Source: Planctomycetales bacterium
Lineage (GTDB): Bacteria > Planctomycetota > Planctomycetia > Pirellulales > Pirellulaceae
Direction of reading: 5' to 3'
Length of the DNA stretch: 39,633 bases
Assembly: GCA_020427005.1 (NCBI GenBank)
Contig: JAGQOY010000041.1
Span: 1 to 39,633, forward strand
How positions within the stretch are numbered: the stretch's first letter is position 1; every line of letters begins with the position of its first letter. The notes under the pieces are model-generated. The model was not told where the DNA came from, did not search any database, and saw nothing but the letters and a program-made list of their open reading frames with translations. Below are positions 31,578 to 39,633 of this stretch, one piece after another. A program made the position numbers and the translations under genes.

Positions 31578-33647
31578 ATGACAACACAAGACGCAAACTC
31601 GCATCAATCATCACGACCAACGTCCATACTGTGGTTTGCGGCCACAACACTATTGGGCGCATTTTTGGTCTTTCAAGTTCAACCCATCATCAGCAAATGC
31701 GTGCTACCTTGGTTTGGCGGAACACCTGCTGTGTGGACCACCTGCATGCTATTCTTCCAAGTCCTATTGTTTGGAGGATATATTTACGCCCATCTACTTC
31801 GCGTCTGGTTACGGCCGGCTACTCAGGGACTCGTCCATTTGGCCTTGTTAACCATCGCCCTCAAGACTTTGCCTATTCAACCTAGCGAAGCTTGGAAGCC
31901 AAGCGGCGACGAGTCTCCCGTACTCTATTTGCTGTGGATGTTGTTGGCCCATGTTGGGCTTCCCTACTTTGTACTTTCTAGTACGGGTCCATTAATTCAA
32001 GCCTGGCTGAGTTACCAACATGCTGGTCTGCGTGTTTATCGGCTGTTTGCTCTCAGCAATACGGGTTCATTGGCTGCATTGCTTAGTTACCCATTTCTGG
32101 TCGAACCCATTTTGTCGGTGACCAATCAATCCATCGCCTGGTCACTGATGTTCTGCGCGTTCGTGCTGGTTCAAGGCATGGTGGCAGTCCGCCTGTTTCG
32201 AGTAAACAAGGTTTCGGGCTCGCAAAAAACTCAAGTGAATTCGGCTGTTCCAAGCTGGACAACTTACGCGCTATGGTTAGGTTTGCCAGCCCTGGCGTCA
32301 ACCCTACTGCTAGTCGTAACGAACCATGTGTGTCAGGATGTGGCTGTGATCCCCTTTCTATGGATCCTGCCCTTAAGCCTGTATTTGATCAGTTTCATAG
32401 TTTGCTTTGACTCGCCGCAATGGTATCAACCCAAGTGGACGGCACTCGTGACCCTGTTAGCCATTGGTACTATCCATCTCAAGGAGCTATTGCCTGGCCC
32501 CTTGCAGTTGGTGACCGAAATCACTTTCTACATGACAATGTTGACCGGCGTTTGTCTACTTTGCCACGGAGAAGTTGCGCGGCTCAAACCAACTCCTGAA
32601 AGATTGACTGTGTTCTATGCGATGCTCTCTGGGGGCGGCGCCTTGGGTGGAATCATTGTGGCCGTCGTGTGTCCGCTGATGTTGAACAGTTATGCGGAGC
32701 TTACCGTTAGTCTCTCAGCCGCGGCAACGCTCAGCTTTCTCATTTTCTTTGCTACGCGAAGCTGGACAACTCAGCAATATGATTGGCAGACACTTGAACG
32801 ATTGCGCTTTCATGCCGCCCTGTTGGTTGTCGCACCGACTATTATGGCAGCGATTTCTCCGAATAACGCCAGCGTTGAATCCGTGCGGAATTTTTTTGGC
32901 GTCTTGCGCGTTCAGCGTGATGATCTTGGACTGAGGTTAGTACATGGAACAACGATTCATGGAATGCAACGTACCGGGACATTTGCCAACGAACCGACGA
33001 CCTACTATGGCCGCACAAGTGGTATTGGCCAGGCGATGGAATTATTACAAGCACATCAGCCTGGATTGCGAATCGGTGTGGTTGGGGTAGGCTGTGGTGT
33101 GTTGGCCGCGTATGGACGGCCAGCAGATTCCTTTGACATGATCGATATCAATCCGGCAGTATTCCGATTGGCGAATAGCCATTTTACTTTTCTCAAAAAT
33201 TGCCCATCTAAGATTACTCGACGACTTGGAGACGGCCGACTGGTACTGGAACGGTTAGACGTGCAATATAATTTGCTGGTACTGGATGCCTTCAGCAGCG
33301 ATGCAATTCCAGCTCATTTATTGACGCGAGAGGCCTTCGAACTGTATACACACCGACTCGAATCCGACGGGATACTCGCCGTTCACATTTCCAACAATCA
33401 TCTTGATTTAGCGCCCTTGGTGCATCGATTGGCCTACGAAAGTCAATTCGACAGTCGCTTAATCCATCGCCTCGGGGATTCTGCACAAGGCACGAACGAC
33501 TCGACTTGGATGTTGATAGGCGAGCACGATCACTGGCTGTGGTCCCAACTACCGGATGCACGTAAGGCTACCGAAGATCAGTTGGCGCATGCCCCTCTAT
33601 GGACTGATCAACACCACAATCTTGTAAGCGTCCTTAATCTTTGGTAA
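31578..33647 (+). CDS. Membrane-anchored spermidine synthase-like protein
   Basis: 689 residues from ATG 31578. The first 430 residues contain about ten transmembrane helices, opening with WFAATTLLGAFLVFQVQPIISKCVLPWFGG, typical of the fused MFS/spermidine synthase family. The C-terminal soluble domain is a Rossmann methyltransferase-like aminopropyltransferase fold. It contains GVVGVGCGVLAAYG, an acidic DMIDINPAVF strand and LLVLDAFSSDAIPAHLLT, where the active-site Asp of true spermidine synthases is expected. The amine substrate is not known for these membrane fusions, so polyamine synthesis is only suggested. The frame opens at GTG 31518, but ATG matches the family start. A long structured leader precedes it. 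Confidence 0.85.
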   Translation: MTTQDANSHQSSRPTSILWFAATTLLGAFLVFQVQPIISKCVLPWFGGTPAVWTTCMLFFQVLLFGGYIYAHLLRVWLRPATQGLVHLALLTIALKTLPIQPSEAWKPSGDESPVLYLLWMLLAHVGLPYFVLSSTGPLIQAWLSYQHAGLRVYRLFALSNTGSLAALLSYPFLVEPILSVTNQSIAWSLMFCAFVLVQGMVAVRLFRVNKVSGSQKTQVNSAVPSWTTYALWLGLPALASTLLLVVTNHVCQDVAVIPFLWILPLSLYLISFIVCFDSPQWYQPKWTALVTLLAIGTIHLKELLPGPLQLVTEITFYMTMLTGVCLLCHGEVARLKPTPERLTVFYAMLSGGGALGGIIVAVVCPLMLNSYAELTVSLSAAATLSFLIFFATRSWTTQQYDWQTLERLRFHAALLVVAPTIMAAISPNNASVESVRNFFGVLRVQRDDLGLRLVHGTTIHGMQRTGTFANEPTTYYGRTSGIGQAMELLQAHQPGLRIGVVGVGCGVLAAYGRPADSFDMIDINPAVFRLANSHFTFLKNCPSKITRRLGDGRLVLERLDVQYNLLVLDAFSSDAIPAHLLTREAFELYTHRLESDGILAVHISNNHLDLAPLVHRLAYESQFDSRLIHRLGDSAQGTNDSTWMLIGEHDHWLWSQLPDARKATEDQLAHAPLWTDQHHNLVSVLNLW

Positions 33648-33653
33648 TTGAGC

Positions 33654-33690
33654 CTCGCAATCTGGCTGCTTGACCTAGGCGAGATTGCGG
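33654..33690 (+). terminator. Hairpin after the spermidine-synthase-like gene
   Basis: CGCAATCT (33656-33663) and AGATTGCG (33682-33689) pair perfectly over 8 bases with an 18-base loop, starting 9 bases after the stop codon. There is no T-run, so it may be a factor-dependent terminator or an mRNA 3'-end stabiliser. Confidence 0.4.
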
Positions 33691-33768
33691 TACTAATGCT
33701 GGCCATAGGACGCTTCCAGGCCTCATGTAGCGGGAAAATCCAGGCCGTTGACAGGCAGTTCATTTGAT

Positions 33769-33832
33769 GAACCGGGACGCGTGAGCGGCCGGGAATCAAG
33801 CAATGCTCGTGGCCTCACGGCCAGCGGCTCAC
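33769..33832. repeat. REP-like palindromic element, copy C
   Basis: The left half 33769-33793 (ACGCGTGAGCGGCCGGG) resembles copy A. The right half 33806-33832 (ending CCAGCGGCTCAC) is the reverse complement of copy B's GTGAGCCGCTGGCCG half. A 12-base spacer separates them. This is the most complete copy in the window. I recall related GTGAGCCG/CGGCTCAC elements as common in Rhodopirellula-type genomes. Confidence 0.7.
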
Positions 33833-33983
33833 CACTGAATAACGATTCAGACCACAATCGAAATGAAACGTCACAATCCGTCCGCGCTGGTTAATTTCTC
33901 GGACAGGGCAGTCCCTCCCAGTCTCATAGCCTTAATTGGTGTATTATGGCACCAACTTCTCCCAGTTGACTTTGAGGAATGCC

Positions 33984-35273
33984 ATGTTTGCAACAGCCTG
34001 CCGGATCTTTTGGTTAATCACCTTGGTTATCAGTTTTGGAGTAGGCCAAAGCCTGCTTGCCCAGTCGACGCCCCTCAATCTAAATCTGGAAAGAGACTGG
34101 CCTTGGTGGCGGGGTCCAGCAGGTAATGGACTGGTACCAGGCCAACAAACGGTTCCAACACGCTTCGGTGAAAATGAGAATCTGTTATGGAAGTCGCCTG
34201 TTCCTGGTCGTGGTCATAGTTCACCCATAGTAGTGAATGGCAAGGTCTACTTGGCTACGGCCGACGAGCAAGACGAGATCCAATCAGTCCTTTGTTACGA
34301 CTTGAACAACGGAAAACAGGAATGGCAAAAGACTGTCAATCGCGGGGGATTTCCGGCTAACAATCACCCTAAGAACACGGAAGCTAGTCCGACAGTGGCA
34401 TCGGACGGACAGCGCCTTTTCGTTACGTTTTTCCATCATCGGCAAGTCGAACTAGTAGCGATGACGATGTCGGGAGATCCGGTTTGGACTAAAAAGGTCT
34501 GCGATTTCAATCCACGCATGTTTGAGTATGGGTACGCACCTTCGCCGGTTATTTTTGAGGATCTAATAGTCGTAGCAGCTGAATACGATGGTGCGAGCTT
34601 CGTAGTTGCCTACGACAGAGCTTCCGGCAAAGAAGTTTGGCGAACCGCGCGACCAGGGGGAATTACCTTTTCATCCCCTATCGTTGGTCACGTCGCAGGA
34701 CGTGATCAACTTTTATTAAGTGGAGTGGGATCCATTACGAGCTACGATCCCAAGACTGGAACCGAACTTTGGCAGGTCCCAGGAACGGCTTTGGCCACCT
34801 GTGGTACCGCTGTCTGGAATGATGATTTGGTATTTGCCAGCGGCGGGTACCCGCAAAGCGAAACTCTGGCGGTTGACGCACACGGCACTGGAAAACGCGT
34901 GTGGCAAAACAATCAGAAGTGCTATGAACAGTCAATGATCCTGGTGGATGGGTTCCTTTATGCACTGACAGACAAAGGCGTGCTGTATTGCTGGCGCGGA
35001 TCGGATGGTCAAGAAATGTGGCGCGAACGCTTAGCCGGTCCGGTCAGCTCGTCTCCAATATTGGCCAATGGAAATTTGTATTGGGCAAACGAACGAGGAA
35101 CTATCTACGTCCTTCGAGCCAACTCTGCGCGATTTGAATTGGTAGCGGAGAACACTTTGGGCAGTGAAATTTTTGCCAGTCCGGCAGTAAGCGGCAATCG
35201 GCTGCTTTGGCGCGTGGCCGAGGGCACGAAGGAAAATCGAAAGGAATTTCTGTACTGCTTCGGCAACCACTAG
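33984..35273 (+). CDS. PQQ-like beta-propeller secreted protein
   Basis: 429 residues with a signal peptide (MFATACRIFWLITLVISFGVGQSLLA). The mature protein begins with the WPWWRGPAGNGLV motif typical of planctomycete outer-membrane-type PQQ-repeat proteins. Repeated propeller blades follow, each with G-x-x-x-W or GTELW/GKEVW/GQEMW signatures (for example NGKQEWQKT, SGKEVWRTA, TGTELWQVP, DGQEMWRER). It resembles BamB and quinoprotein dehydrogenase propellers; catalytic PQQ residues are not evident, so a structural or binding role is as likely as an enzyme. The start is ATG 33984, with GAGGA (33974-33978) 5 bases upstream; the earlier TTG at 33936 only adds a poor extension. Nothing nearby suggests a partner. 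Confidence 0.88.
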   Translation: MFATACRIFWLITLVISFGVGQSLLAQSTPLNLNLERDWPWWRGPAGNGLVPGQQTVPTRFGENENLLWKSPVPGRGHSSPIVVNGKVYLATADEQDEIQSVLCYDLNNGKQEWQKTVNRGGFPANNHPKNTEASPTVASDGQRLFVTFFHHRQVELVAMTMSGDPVWTKKVCDFNPRMFEYGYAPSPVIFEDLIVVAAEYDGASFVVAYDRASGKEVWRTARPGGITFSSPIVGHVAGRDQLLLSGVGSITSYDPKTGTELWQVPGTALATCGTAVWNDDLVFASGGYPQSETLAVDAHGTGKRVWQNNQKCYEQSMILVDGFLYALTDKGVLYCWRGSDGQEMWRERLAGPVSSSPILANGNLYWANERGTIYVLRANSARFELVAENTLGSEIFASPAVSGNRLLWRVAEGTKENRKEFLYCFGNH

Positions 35274-35344
35274 TGTTCGAGTTTCGGACGATGCCAACTC
35301 CTGTTATTGACTAGCAACTTGAGGCCAGCAATTGAGACGCAGGG

Positions 35345-36451
35345 ATGAGTGATTCGACCAGAATAGACTACCTGCAGTTGGCTCTAACGCCAGGTGTCGG
35401 CCCACGTATTTTGCGCAGTCTCTTGGATCATTTCGATAATGCCACAACGGTCTTATCAGCGAGTCCTATCGAACTAGGAGAGGTCGAAGGTGTTGGTGTT
35501 GCGCTGACCCGGCGAATCCGAAATCCTGAAGTCCGGCAACAAGCTCTGGCACTTACTCAGCAGTGTGAAGACTTCGGAATACGCATTCTGATACCCCAGG
35601 ACCCACATTTTCCTAGACTGCTGCATGAGATTGTTGATCCGCCGAACCTACTTTTTGTAAAAGGCGAATTTGCTAGGACCGATGCACTTGCTGTGGCCAT
35701 CGTGGGTACTCGGGGCGCCACCCAGTACGGGCGCAGTCAGGCGCAACGATTCGCCCGCTCGTTGGCTCGGGCGGGACTTACCATCGTCAGCGGCCTTGCA
35801 CGAGGAATTGATGCTGCGGCCCACGAGGGGGCTCTTGAGGCCGAAGGGAGAACAATTGGTGTACTCAGCAACGGCGTAGCAGAAATCTACCCACCGCAGC
35901 ATGCGGAACTCGGCCAACGCATTGCCCACTCGGGTGTCCTGGTGAGCGAAATGCCTCCCGGCACCAAACCCAAGAAAGGCATGTTTCCGCAACGCAATCG
36001 GCTCATTAGCGGCCTCACACTGGCCACGATCGTCATTGAAGCGGCAGAACGATCTGGTGCCCTGATTACTGCACGGCTGGCGGGTGAACAAGGTCGCGAA
36101 GTGATGGCCTTACCCGGTCTGGTGACTACTCCCAACTCGCGCGGCTGTCACCGACTTATTCGCGATGGAGCCCACCTCATTCAAGATCCAGAGGATGTGT
36201 TAGAGGCTCTTGGACCACTTGTTGAAGGAGTCGCTTTGGAGCCTGAGCGCACAATTCGACACGCAGCCGAACTACAACTAAACGAACAGGAGAACCTAGT
36301 ACTGCAGGCGATAGGTGTGGCACCCACGGATATCAATGCTGTTGTCCATGGTAGCGGTCTTCCCGTTTCGCGAGTTCTCAGTACGCTAAGCGTATTGGAA
36401 ATGCGGCGGTTGGTTCGGCGCATTAGTGGTCAAACTGTGCAGCGAATATGA
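35345..36451 (+). CDS. dprA: DNA processing protein DprA
   Basis: A cytosolic single-strand DNA-binding protein that loads RecA during natural transformation. 368 residues. The N-terminal helical (SAM/HhH-like) part (1-70) has LTPGVGPRILRSLLDHF. The Rossmann core (about 80-285) carries VAIVGTRGATQYG, IVSGLARGIDAAAHEGAL, SGVLVSEMPPGTKPKKGMFP, RNRLISGL and EAAERSGALITA. A C-terminal winged-helix domain (about 305-368) ends RISGQTVQRI. The start is ATG 35345, directly after a short purine run. The 3' end overlaps the open frame of the following helicase, so the genes form one unit. The window shows no competence pilus genes other than the T2SS-like module far upstream. Confidence 0.95.
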   Translation: MSDSTRIDYLQLALTPGVGPRILRSLLDHFDNATTVLSASPIELGEVEGVGVALTRRIRNPEVRQQALALTQQCEDFGIRILIPQDPHFPRLLHEIVDPPNLLFVKGEFARTDALAVAIVGTRGATQYGRSQAQRFARSLARAGLTIVSGLARGIDAAAHEGALEAEGRTIGVLSNGVAEIYPPQHAELGQRIAHSGVLVSEMPPGTKPKKGMFPQRNRLISGLTLATIVIEAAERSGALITARLAGEQGREVMALPGLVTTPNSRGCHRLIRDGAHLIQDPEDVLEALGPLVEGVALEPERTIRHAAELQLNEQENLVLQAIGVAPTDINAVVHGSGLPVSRVLSTLSVLEMRRLVRRISGQTVQRI

Positions 36452-36491
36452 TTTTCGCAATGCATGGACAATACACGTAGGGAAACGATAT

Positions 36492-38555
36492 TTGAAACTG
36501 GATGTAGCCTCAATCTTGGGTCCCAATGGCCGAATTGCTCGCCGGCTCCAGAGCTACGAACATCGCGACGAGCAATTGCAGATGGCAGACGCGGTGGCCC
36601 ACGCACTGGCCAATGGCAAGCATCTTATTGCGGAAGCTGGCACGGGCGTAGGCAAGAGTTTTGCGTATCTCGTGCCTGCCATTTTGCATGCGACGGAGGA
36701 TCAGCAGGACGAACCAAAAGCAAAAGAGGCTTCCGAACCGGCGGATGATGAAGACTGTAGTCGACGGATCGTAGTTAGCACGCACACGATCAGTCTACAG
36801 GAACAGTTGATCGAAAAAGATCTCCCACTCCTCAACAGTGTGATCCCTCGGGAATTCTCTTCTGTGCTTGTCAAGGGACGCAATAATTACATCAGTTTGC
36901 GCCGACTAGATCTGGCTCGAGCTCGGGCAGTAAATCTACTCAATGAATCCGAGACCGAACAACTTCACCAACTCTCGGACTGGGTAAAGACGACCAATGA
37001 TGGATCATTGAGCACTGTTCCGTTTCGTCCGTACGCGGGTTTGTGGGACGAGGTAGGCAGTGATTCCACGAACTGCTTGGGAAAGAATTGTCCGCGGCAG
37101 AAGGACTGTTTTTATTACCGTGCCAGAAGACGTGTGTTTGGTGCCCAGATTTTGGTAGCTAACCACGCTCTCTTCTTTACGGACTTGGCGCTTCGACATC
37201 AGGTGGGATATGGTGTATTGCCTGACTACGATGCCGCCATCCTCGACGAGTGCCATACGATAGAGTCCGTTGCCAGCTCCCATCTCGGTCTGAAAATTAC
37301 GAACGGACAAGTGGAATATTGTTTAAACAAGCTCTATAACCCTAGCACGGGCAAGGGGCTCTTTACTGCCTTGGGATTGCAAACCTGGTCTGATCGTGTT
37401 GCATCCGCTCATCGACTATCAGACCAACTGGTGTTTGATCTGGATCAGTGGATGGATAAGTCATCGTCGGCCGTACGTGTTAACCAGCCAAGAATCGCTC
37501 CTAATCCGCTGACCCCTGCCTTACTTGAGTTATCTCACTTTCTTGAATCCATGGCTGATAATGCCACGGACGCTTCTCGGCGACAGGATCTAATTTCTGC
37601 CAGCCAGCGATTGGAATTGCTGGGTACTAGTGTTCGGCGCTGGATTGAGCAAATGGATGAAGGATTCGTATATTGGACCGAACGATCGACCACTCGCCGC
37701 GGTGCACTGCGTATGGAAATGCATGCCGCTCCCGTCGATATATCGACTCATCTGCGAACCATGTTGTTTCAAGAGGTTCCGAGCGTCATTCTGGCTAGTG
37801 CAACAATTTCAACAGGTCACACTGGTACGTCTGGGAGTAGCGGCGGTTTTGAATTCTTTCAATCACGAGTTGGAGCAACGGGTAGTAGCACCATTAAACT
37901 GGGCAGCCCATTTAACTACTCCGAGCAAGCCGAATTAATCGTGGTTCGTGATATGCCCGATCCCTCAAATAGCCGCGAACAATACGAAGCCGCTTTGCCG
38001 CGTATGATCGCGCGATATCTGTTGCACACTGGCGGTCATGCTTTCGTGCTGTTTACGAGCTATGGATTGCTTCGCAAAACTGCTAGCCAAATGCAAACAT
38101 GGTTTGCCGAGCATGGCCTGAGCCTCTATAGCCAGGCTGAGGGTACGCCACGCGGTCAACTGTTAGACCAGTTTAAGAAGAATCCTCGCGGAGCGCTGTT
38201 TGGTACGGATAGCTTTTGGCAAGGTGTCGATGTTCCAGGCGACGCGCTGGGAAATGTGATCATTACTAAGCTTCCCTTTAGCGTGCCCGACCATCCACTT
38301 TTGCAGGCTCGACTAGATGCCATTCGTGAGGCGGGTGGTAATCCATTTCGCGATTATCAGATTCCCGAGGCAGTAATCAAACTTAGACAGGGTTTCGGAA
38401 GGCTCATTCGCACTGCCAGCGATCGTGGAATTGTGGTAATTCTCGATTCGCGCGTCAATTCGAAGTACTATGGCCGCACATTTTTGGCCGCCCTGCCTGA
38501 ATGCAAAATCAGTCAGCATTCCATACACACCAACCCGAATCTTGGTTCACCATGA
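36492..38555 (+). CDS. dinG: DinG/XPD-family ATP-dependent helicase
   Basis: A superfamily 2 5'-3' helicase acting on damaged or R-loop DNA. 687 residues from TTG 36492; GTG 36426 would add 22 residues and overlap dprA by 26 bases. I prefer TTG because AGGGA (36479-36483) is 8 bases upstream and the family N-terminus begins LDVASILGPNGRIARRL. Walker A is GTGVGKS (about residues 50-57), and the DECH box is 252-255. Motifs V and VI are TDSFWQGVDVPGD and QGFGRLIR. Three of the four iron-sulfur Cys ligands are present, C195, C200 and C206. The first, in KGRNNYIS, is Ser135. The cluster may therefore be altered or absent. The stop overlaps the pgl start (ATGA). Confidence 0.92.
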   Translation: MKLDVASILGPNGRIARRLQSYEHRDEQLQMADAVAHALANGKHLIAEAGTGVGKSFAYLVPAILHATEDQQDEPKAKEASEPADDEDCSRRIVVSTHTISLQEQLIEKDLPLLNSVIPREFSSVLVKGRNNYISLRRLDLARARAVNLLNESETEQLHQLSDWVKTTNDGSLSTVPFRPYAGLWDEVGSDSTNCLGKNCPRQKDCFYYRARRRVFGAQILVANHALFFTDLALRHQVGYGVLPDYDAAILDECHTIESVASSHLGLKITNGQVEYCLNKLYNPSTGKGLFTALGLQTWSDRVASAHRLSDQLVFDLDQWMDKSSSAVRVNQPRIAPNPLTPALLELSHFLESMADNATDASRRQDLISASQRLELLGTSVRRWIEQMDEGFVYWTERSTTRRGALRMEMHAAPVDISTHLRTMLFQEVPSVILASATISTGHTGTSGSSGGFEFFQSRVGATGSSTIKLGSPFNYSEQAELIVVRDMPDPSNSREQYEAALPRMIARYLLHTGGHAFVLFTSYGLLRKTASQMQTWFAEHGLSLYSQAEGTPRGQLLDQFKKNPRGALFGTDSFWQGVDVPGDALGNVIITKLPFSVPDHPLLQARLDAIREAGGNPFRDYQIPEAVIKLRQGFGRLIRTASDRGIVVILDSRVNSKYYGRTFLAALPECKISQHSIHTNPNLGSP

Positions 38556-39334
38556 GTCATGTATTTGTTTTCGAGACGCCCGATGAAGTCGCCCAGGGCG
38601 CTTGCCGCTGGCTTTCTGACGATATCCAACACTGTTTGAATCGCGAGAACCGCCCATACATTTTGAGTCTATCCGGTGGGTCCACCCCCAAACGACTTTA
38701 TCAGCTGCTGGCTAAGCTCCCCGCCGGAGACATAGACTGGTCCCGTGTATTTTTGGTGTTGGGGGACGAAAGAAATGTTCCCATAGATAGTCGAGATAGT
38801 AACTATCGAATGGTGAAAGAAAGTTTGCTTGATATGGTAGACATTCCAAGCAGCAACGTCTTAGGTTTTGACGCTCCAGAAGGAGACGCCACAAACTGTG
38901 CTGCAGGCTACCAACTAAAACTTCAACAACTCTTTCCGGGGTCAACTCTTCCAAGTTTTTCTTGCGTGTTGTTAGGCCTAGGTGATGACGCACATACGGC
39001 CAGCTTGTTCCCATATACCGAGGCTCTCGACGCAACAGAGTCCTGGTATGTGGCGAACGAAGTTCCCAAACTTGGGGCTTGGCGCATGACGCTTACGGCT
39101 CCAGCGATCAATGCCGCTCGACGCATTCTGTTCCTCGTGTGCGGCCCGAGCAAGCAATCCGCGTTACACCATGTGTGGCACTCTGCCTACGATTACCGAC
39201 TGAATCCCAGCCAGCTCATTACGGCTCGCAACGAAGTAACTTGGATGCTTGATCGCCAAGCCTTAGGCTCAACTGAGATACCCAAAGAATTCCAACTGGG
39301 TCGCTCAATTGCAACAGGTCAATTTGATCTGTAA
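38552..39334 (+). CDS. pgl: 6-phosphogluconolactonase
   Basis: A cytosolic enzyme hydrolysing 6-phosphogluconolactone in the oxidative pentose phosphate pathway. 260 residues, the usual family length. Family motifs: LSLSGGSTPKRLYQLLAK near residue 36, VFLVLGDERNVP with SNYRMVKESLL, and LLGLGDDAHTASLFP with the catalytic Asp/His pair. The start is ATG 38552, which overlaps the helicase stop as ATGA, so translation is probably coupled. The longer frame from 38501 is contained in the helicase and not needed. No other pentose phosphate gene is near. Confidence 0.94.
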   Translation: MSHVFVFETPDEVAQGACRWLSDDIQHCLNRENRPYILSLSGGSTPKRLYQLLAKLPAGDIDWSRVFLVLGDERNVPIDSRDSNYRMVKESLLDMVDIPSSNVLGFDAPEGDATNCAAGYQLKLQQLFPGSTLPSFSCVLLGLGDDAHTASLFPYTEALDATESWYVANEVPKLGAWRMTLTAPAINAARRILFLVCGPSKQSALHHVWHSAYDYRLNPSQLITARNEVTWMLDRQALGSTEIPKEFQLGRSIATGQFDL

Positions 39335-39372
39335 TCGCTATTACCGCGTAGACCCGACAGAACAACAAATAT

Positions 39373-39389
39373 CTTGCTGACTCTGCAAG
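39373..39389. terminator. Small hairpin between convergent genes
   Basis: CTTGC (39373-39377) and GCAAG (39385-39389) pair with a 7-base loop and are followed by TTTA. It lies between the stops of pgl and of the minus-strand frame, a place for a bidirectional terminator. The stem is short. Confidence 0.3.
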
Positions 39390-39390
39390 T

Positions 39391-39633
39391 TTATCGCTCC
39401 AAAATCGACGACATCCCAGCTAGACGACGCGTCGCTTCTTCTGGATCCGGAACCGGGGAAGGAGTATCTCCCATGCATTCATCATATGCGGCTTGAGCCT
39501 CTGCTAAGGCTTCTTCTAGCGCAAGGACTTCCGCGTATTCGGCCTCGCAATCTGCGGCGACGGTAAGATTCGATGCGATGTTATCATTAATGGAGACTGG
39601 AGAAAGCTTGTGTGCAACTCCCTGCTCCAATTT
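39391..39633 (-). CDS. Small acidic coiled-coil-like protein, 5' end cut by the window
   Basis: The frame runs off the right edge, so its start is unknown. A TTG at 39630 is the only visible candidate, and the frame may extend further. The visible 80 residues are acidic and Ala/Glu-rich with a heptad-like stretch (EYAEVLALEEALAEAQAAY) and a Pro/Asp turn (GDTPSPVPDPEE). The end is a short helix with RRLAGMSSILER. I do not recognise it. The composition is protein-like, and it converges with pgl. Confidence 0.5.
   Translation of the reverse strand, partial: KLEQGVAHKLSPVSINDNIASNLTVAADCEAEYAEVLALEEALAEAQAAYDECMGDTPSPVPDPEEATRRLAGMSSILER

Larger units (their letters stand above)
33648..33983. 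other. 335-base gap with hairpin and REP-like copy C
   Basis: Apart from the hairpin just after the stop codon and REP-like copy C, I see nothing else of substance. The end should hold the promoter of the PQQ propeller gene, but no clear boxes stand out. Confidence 0.5.

Noticed and set aside
30926..31579. 217-codon minus-strand frame across the structured region
   Set aside because: It crosses the tandem array, a 12-bp hairpin, several small hairpins and part of REP-like copy B. Its composition is Ser/Arg-rich without domain features. No ribosome-binding site supports it.

Overview
The window looks like chromosomal DNA from a planctomycete, most probably of the Pirellulaceae. This is inferred from gene content, not from a marker gene. 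The diagnostic pieces are a giant PVC-type haem-binding dehydrogenase fused to a DUF1080 domain, a zinc-ribbon membrane protein, a membrane-anchored spermidine-synthase-like protein, a PQQ-type beta-propeller, a choice-of-anchor-Q beta-helix protein, GTG/TTG starts and frequently weak Shine-Dalgarno signals. No rRNA, convincing tRNA, insertion sequence, phage gene or CRISPR array was seen.

Layout. 1-2640: metK with a hairpin-bearing leader, then an unrecognised membrane protein. 2719-8497: an exopolysaccharide/O-antigen type locus. A GT4 glycosyltransferase and a Wzx-type flippase lie on the minus strand; a Wzz-type chain-length protein and a Wzy/WaaL-type polymerase or ligase lie on the plus strand. 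8500-12234: a small basic protein, an 800-base gap, a secreted protein, a double zinc-ribbon membrane protein and a 40-codon reading frame coupled to it. 12269-17023: a type II secretion/type IV pilus-like module (pseudopilin, GspF, GspE and a degenerate receiver protein on the minus strand; a divergent GspC/PilP-like lipoprotein on the plus strand). 17100-20387: a large secreted beta-helix protein with a Gly-Asn repeat. 20576-30017: a PLP-dependent decarboxylase immediately downstream of the giant sugar-oxidising/hydrolysing fusion, with a divergent sodium:solute symporter. 30018-31577: structured non-coding DNA on both sides of a moaB-like gene. 31578-35273: the spermidine-synthase-like membrane protein and the PQQ propeller. 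35345-39334: dprA, dinG-like helicase and pgl, tightly packed. 39391-39633: a small acidic frame that runs off the window.

How the parts may work together. The Wzx/Wzz/Wzy/GT set would build and export a surface polysaccharide. The T2SS-like genes could export large periplasmic proteins such as the neighbouring beta-helix protein (inference from position only). The 1912-residue protein combines FG-GAP repeats, two carbohydrate-binding-like modules, a PVC dehydrogenase propeller, HEAT repeats, a CxxCH cytochrome and a DUF1080 (3-keto-glycoside hydrolase family) domain. I read it as a possible single-chain machine that oxidises a glycan and then cleaves the keto-glycoside, with the adjacent symporter as a candidate importer of the product.

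The intergenic DNA is the other notable element. There are three related REP-like palindromic elements, a 24-base triplet repeat followed by two near-perfect hairpins, and a diverged 29-base tandem array with competing hairpins ahead of the spermidine-synthase-like gene.
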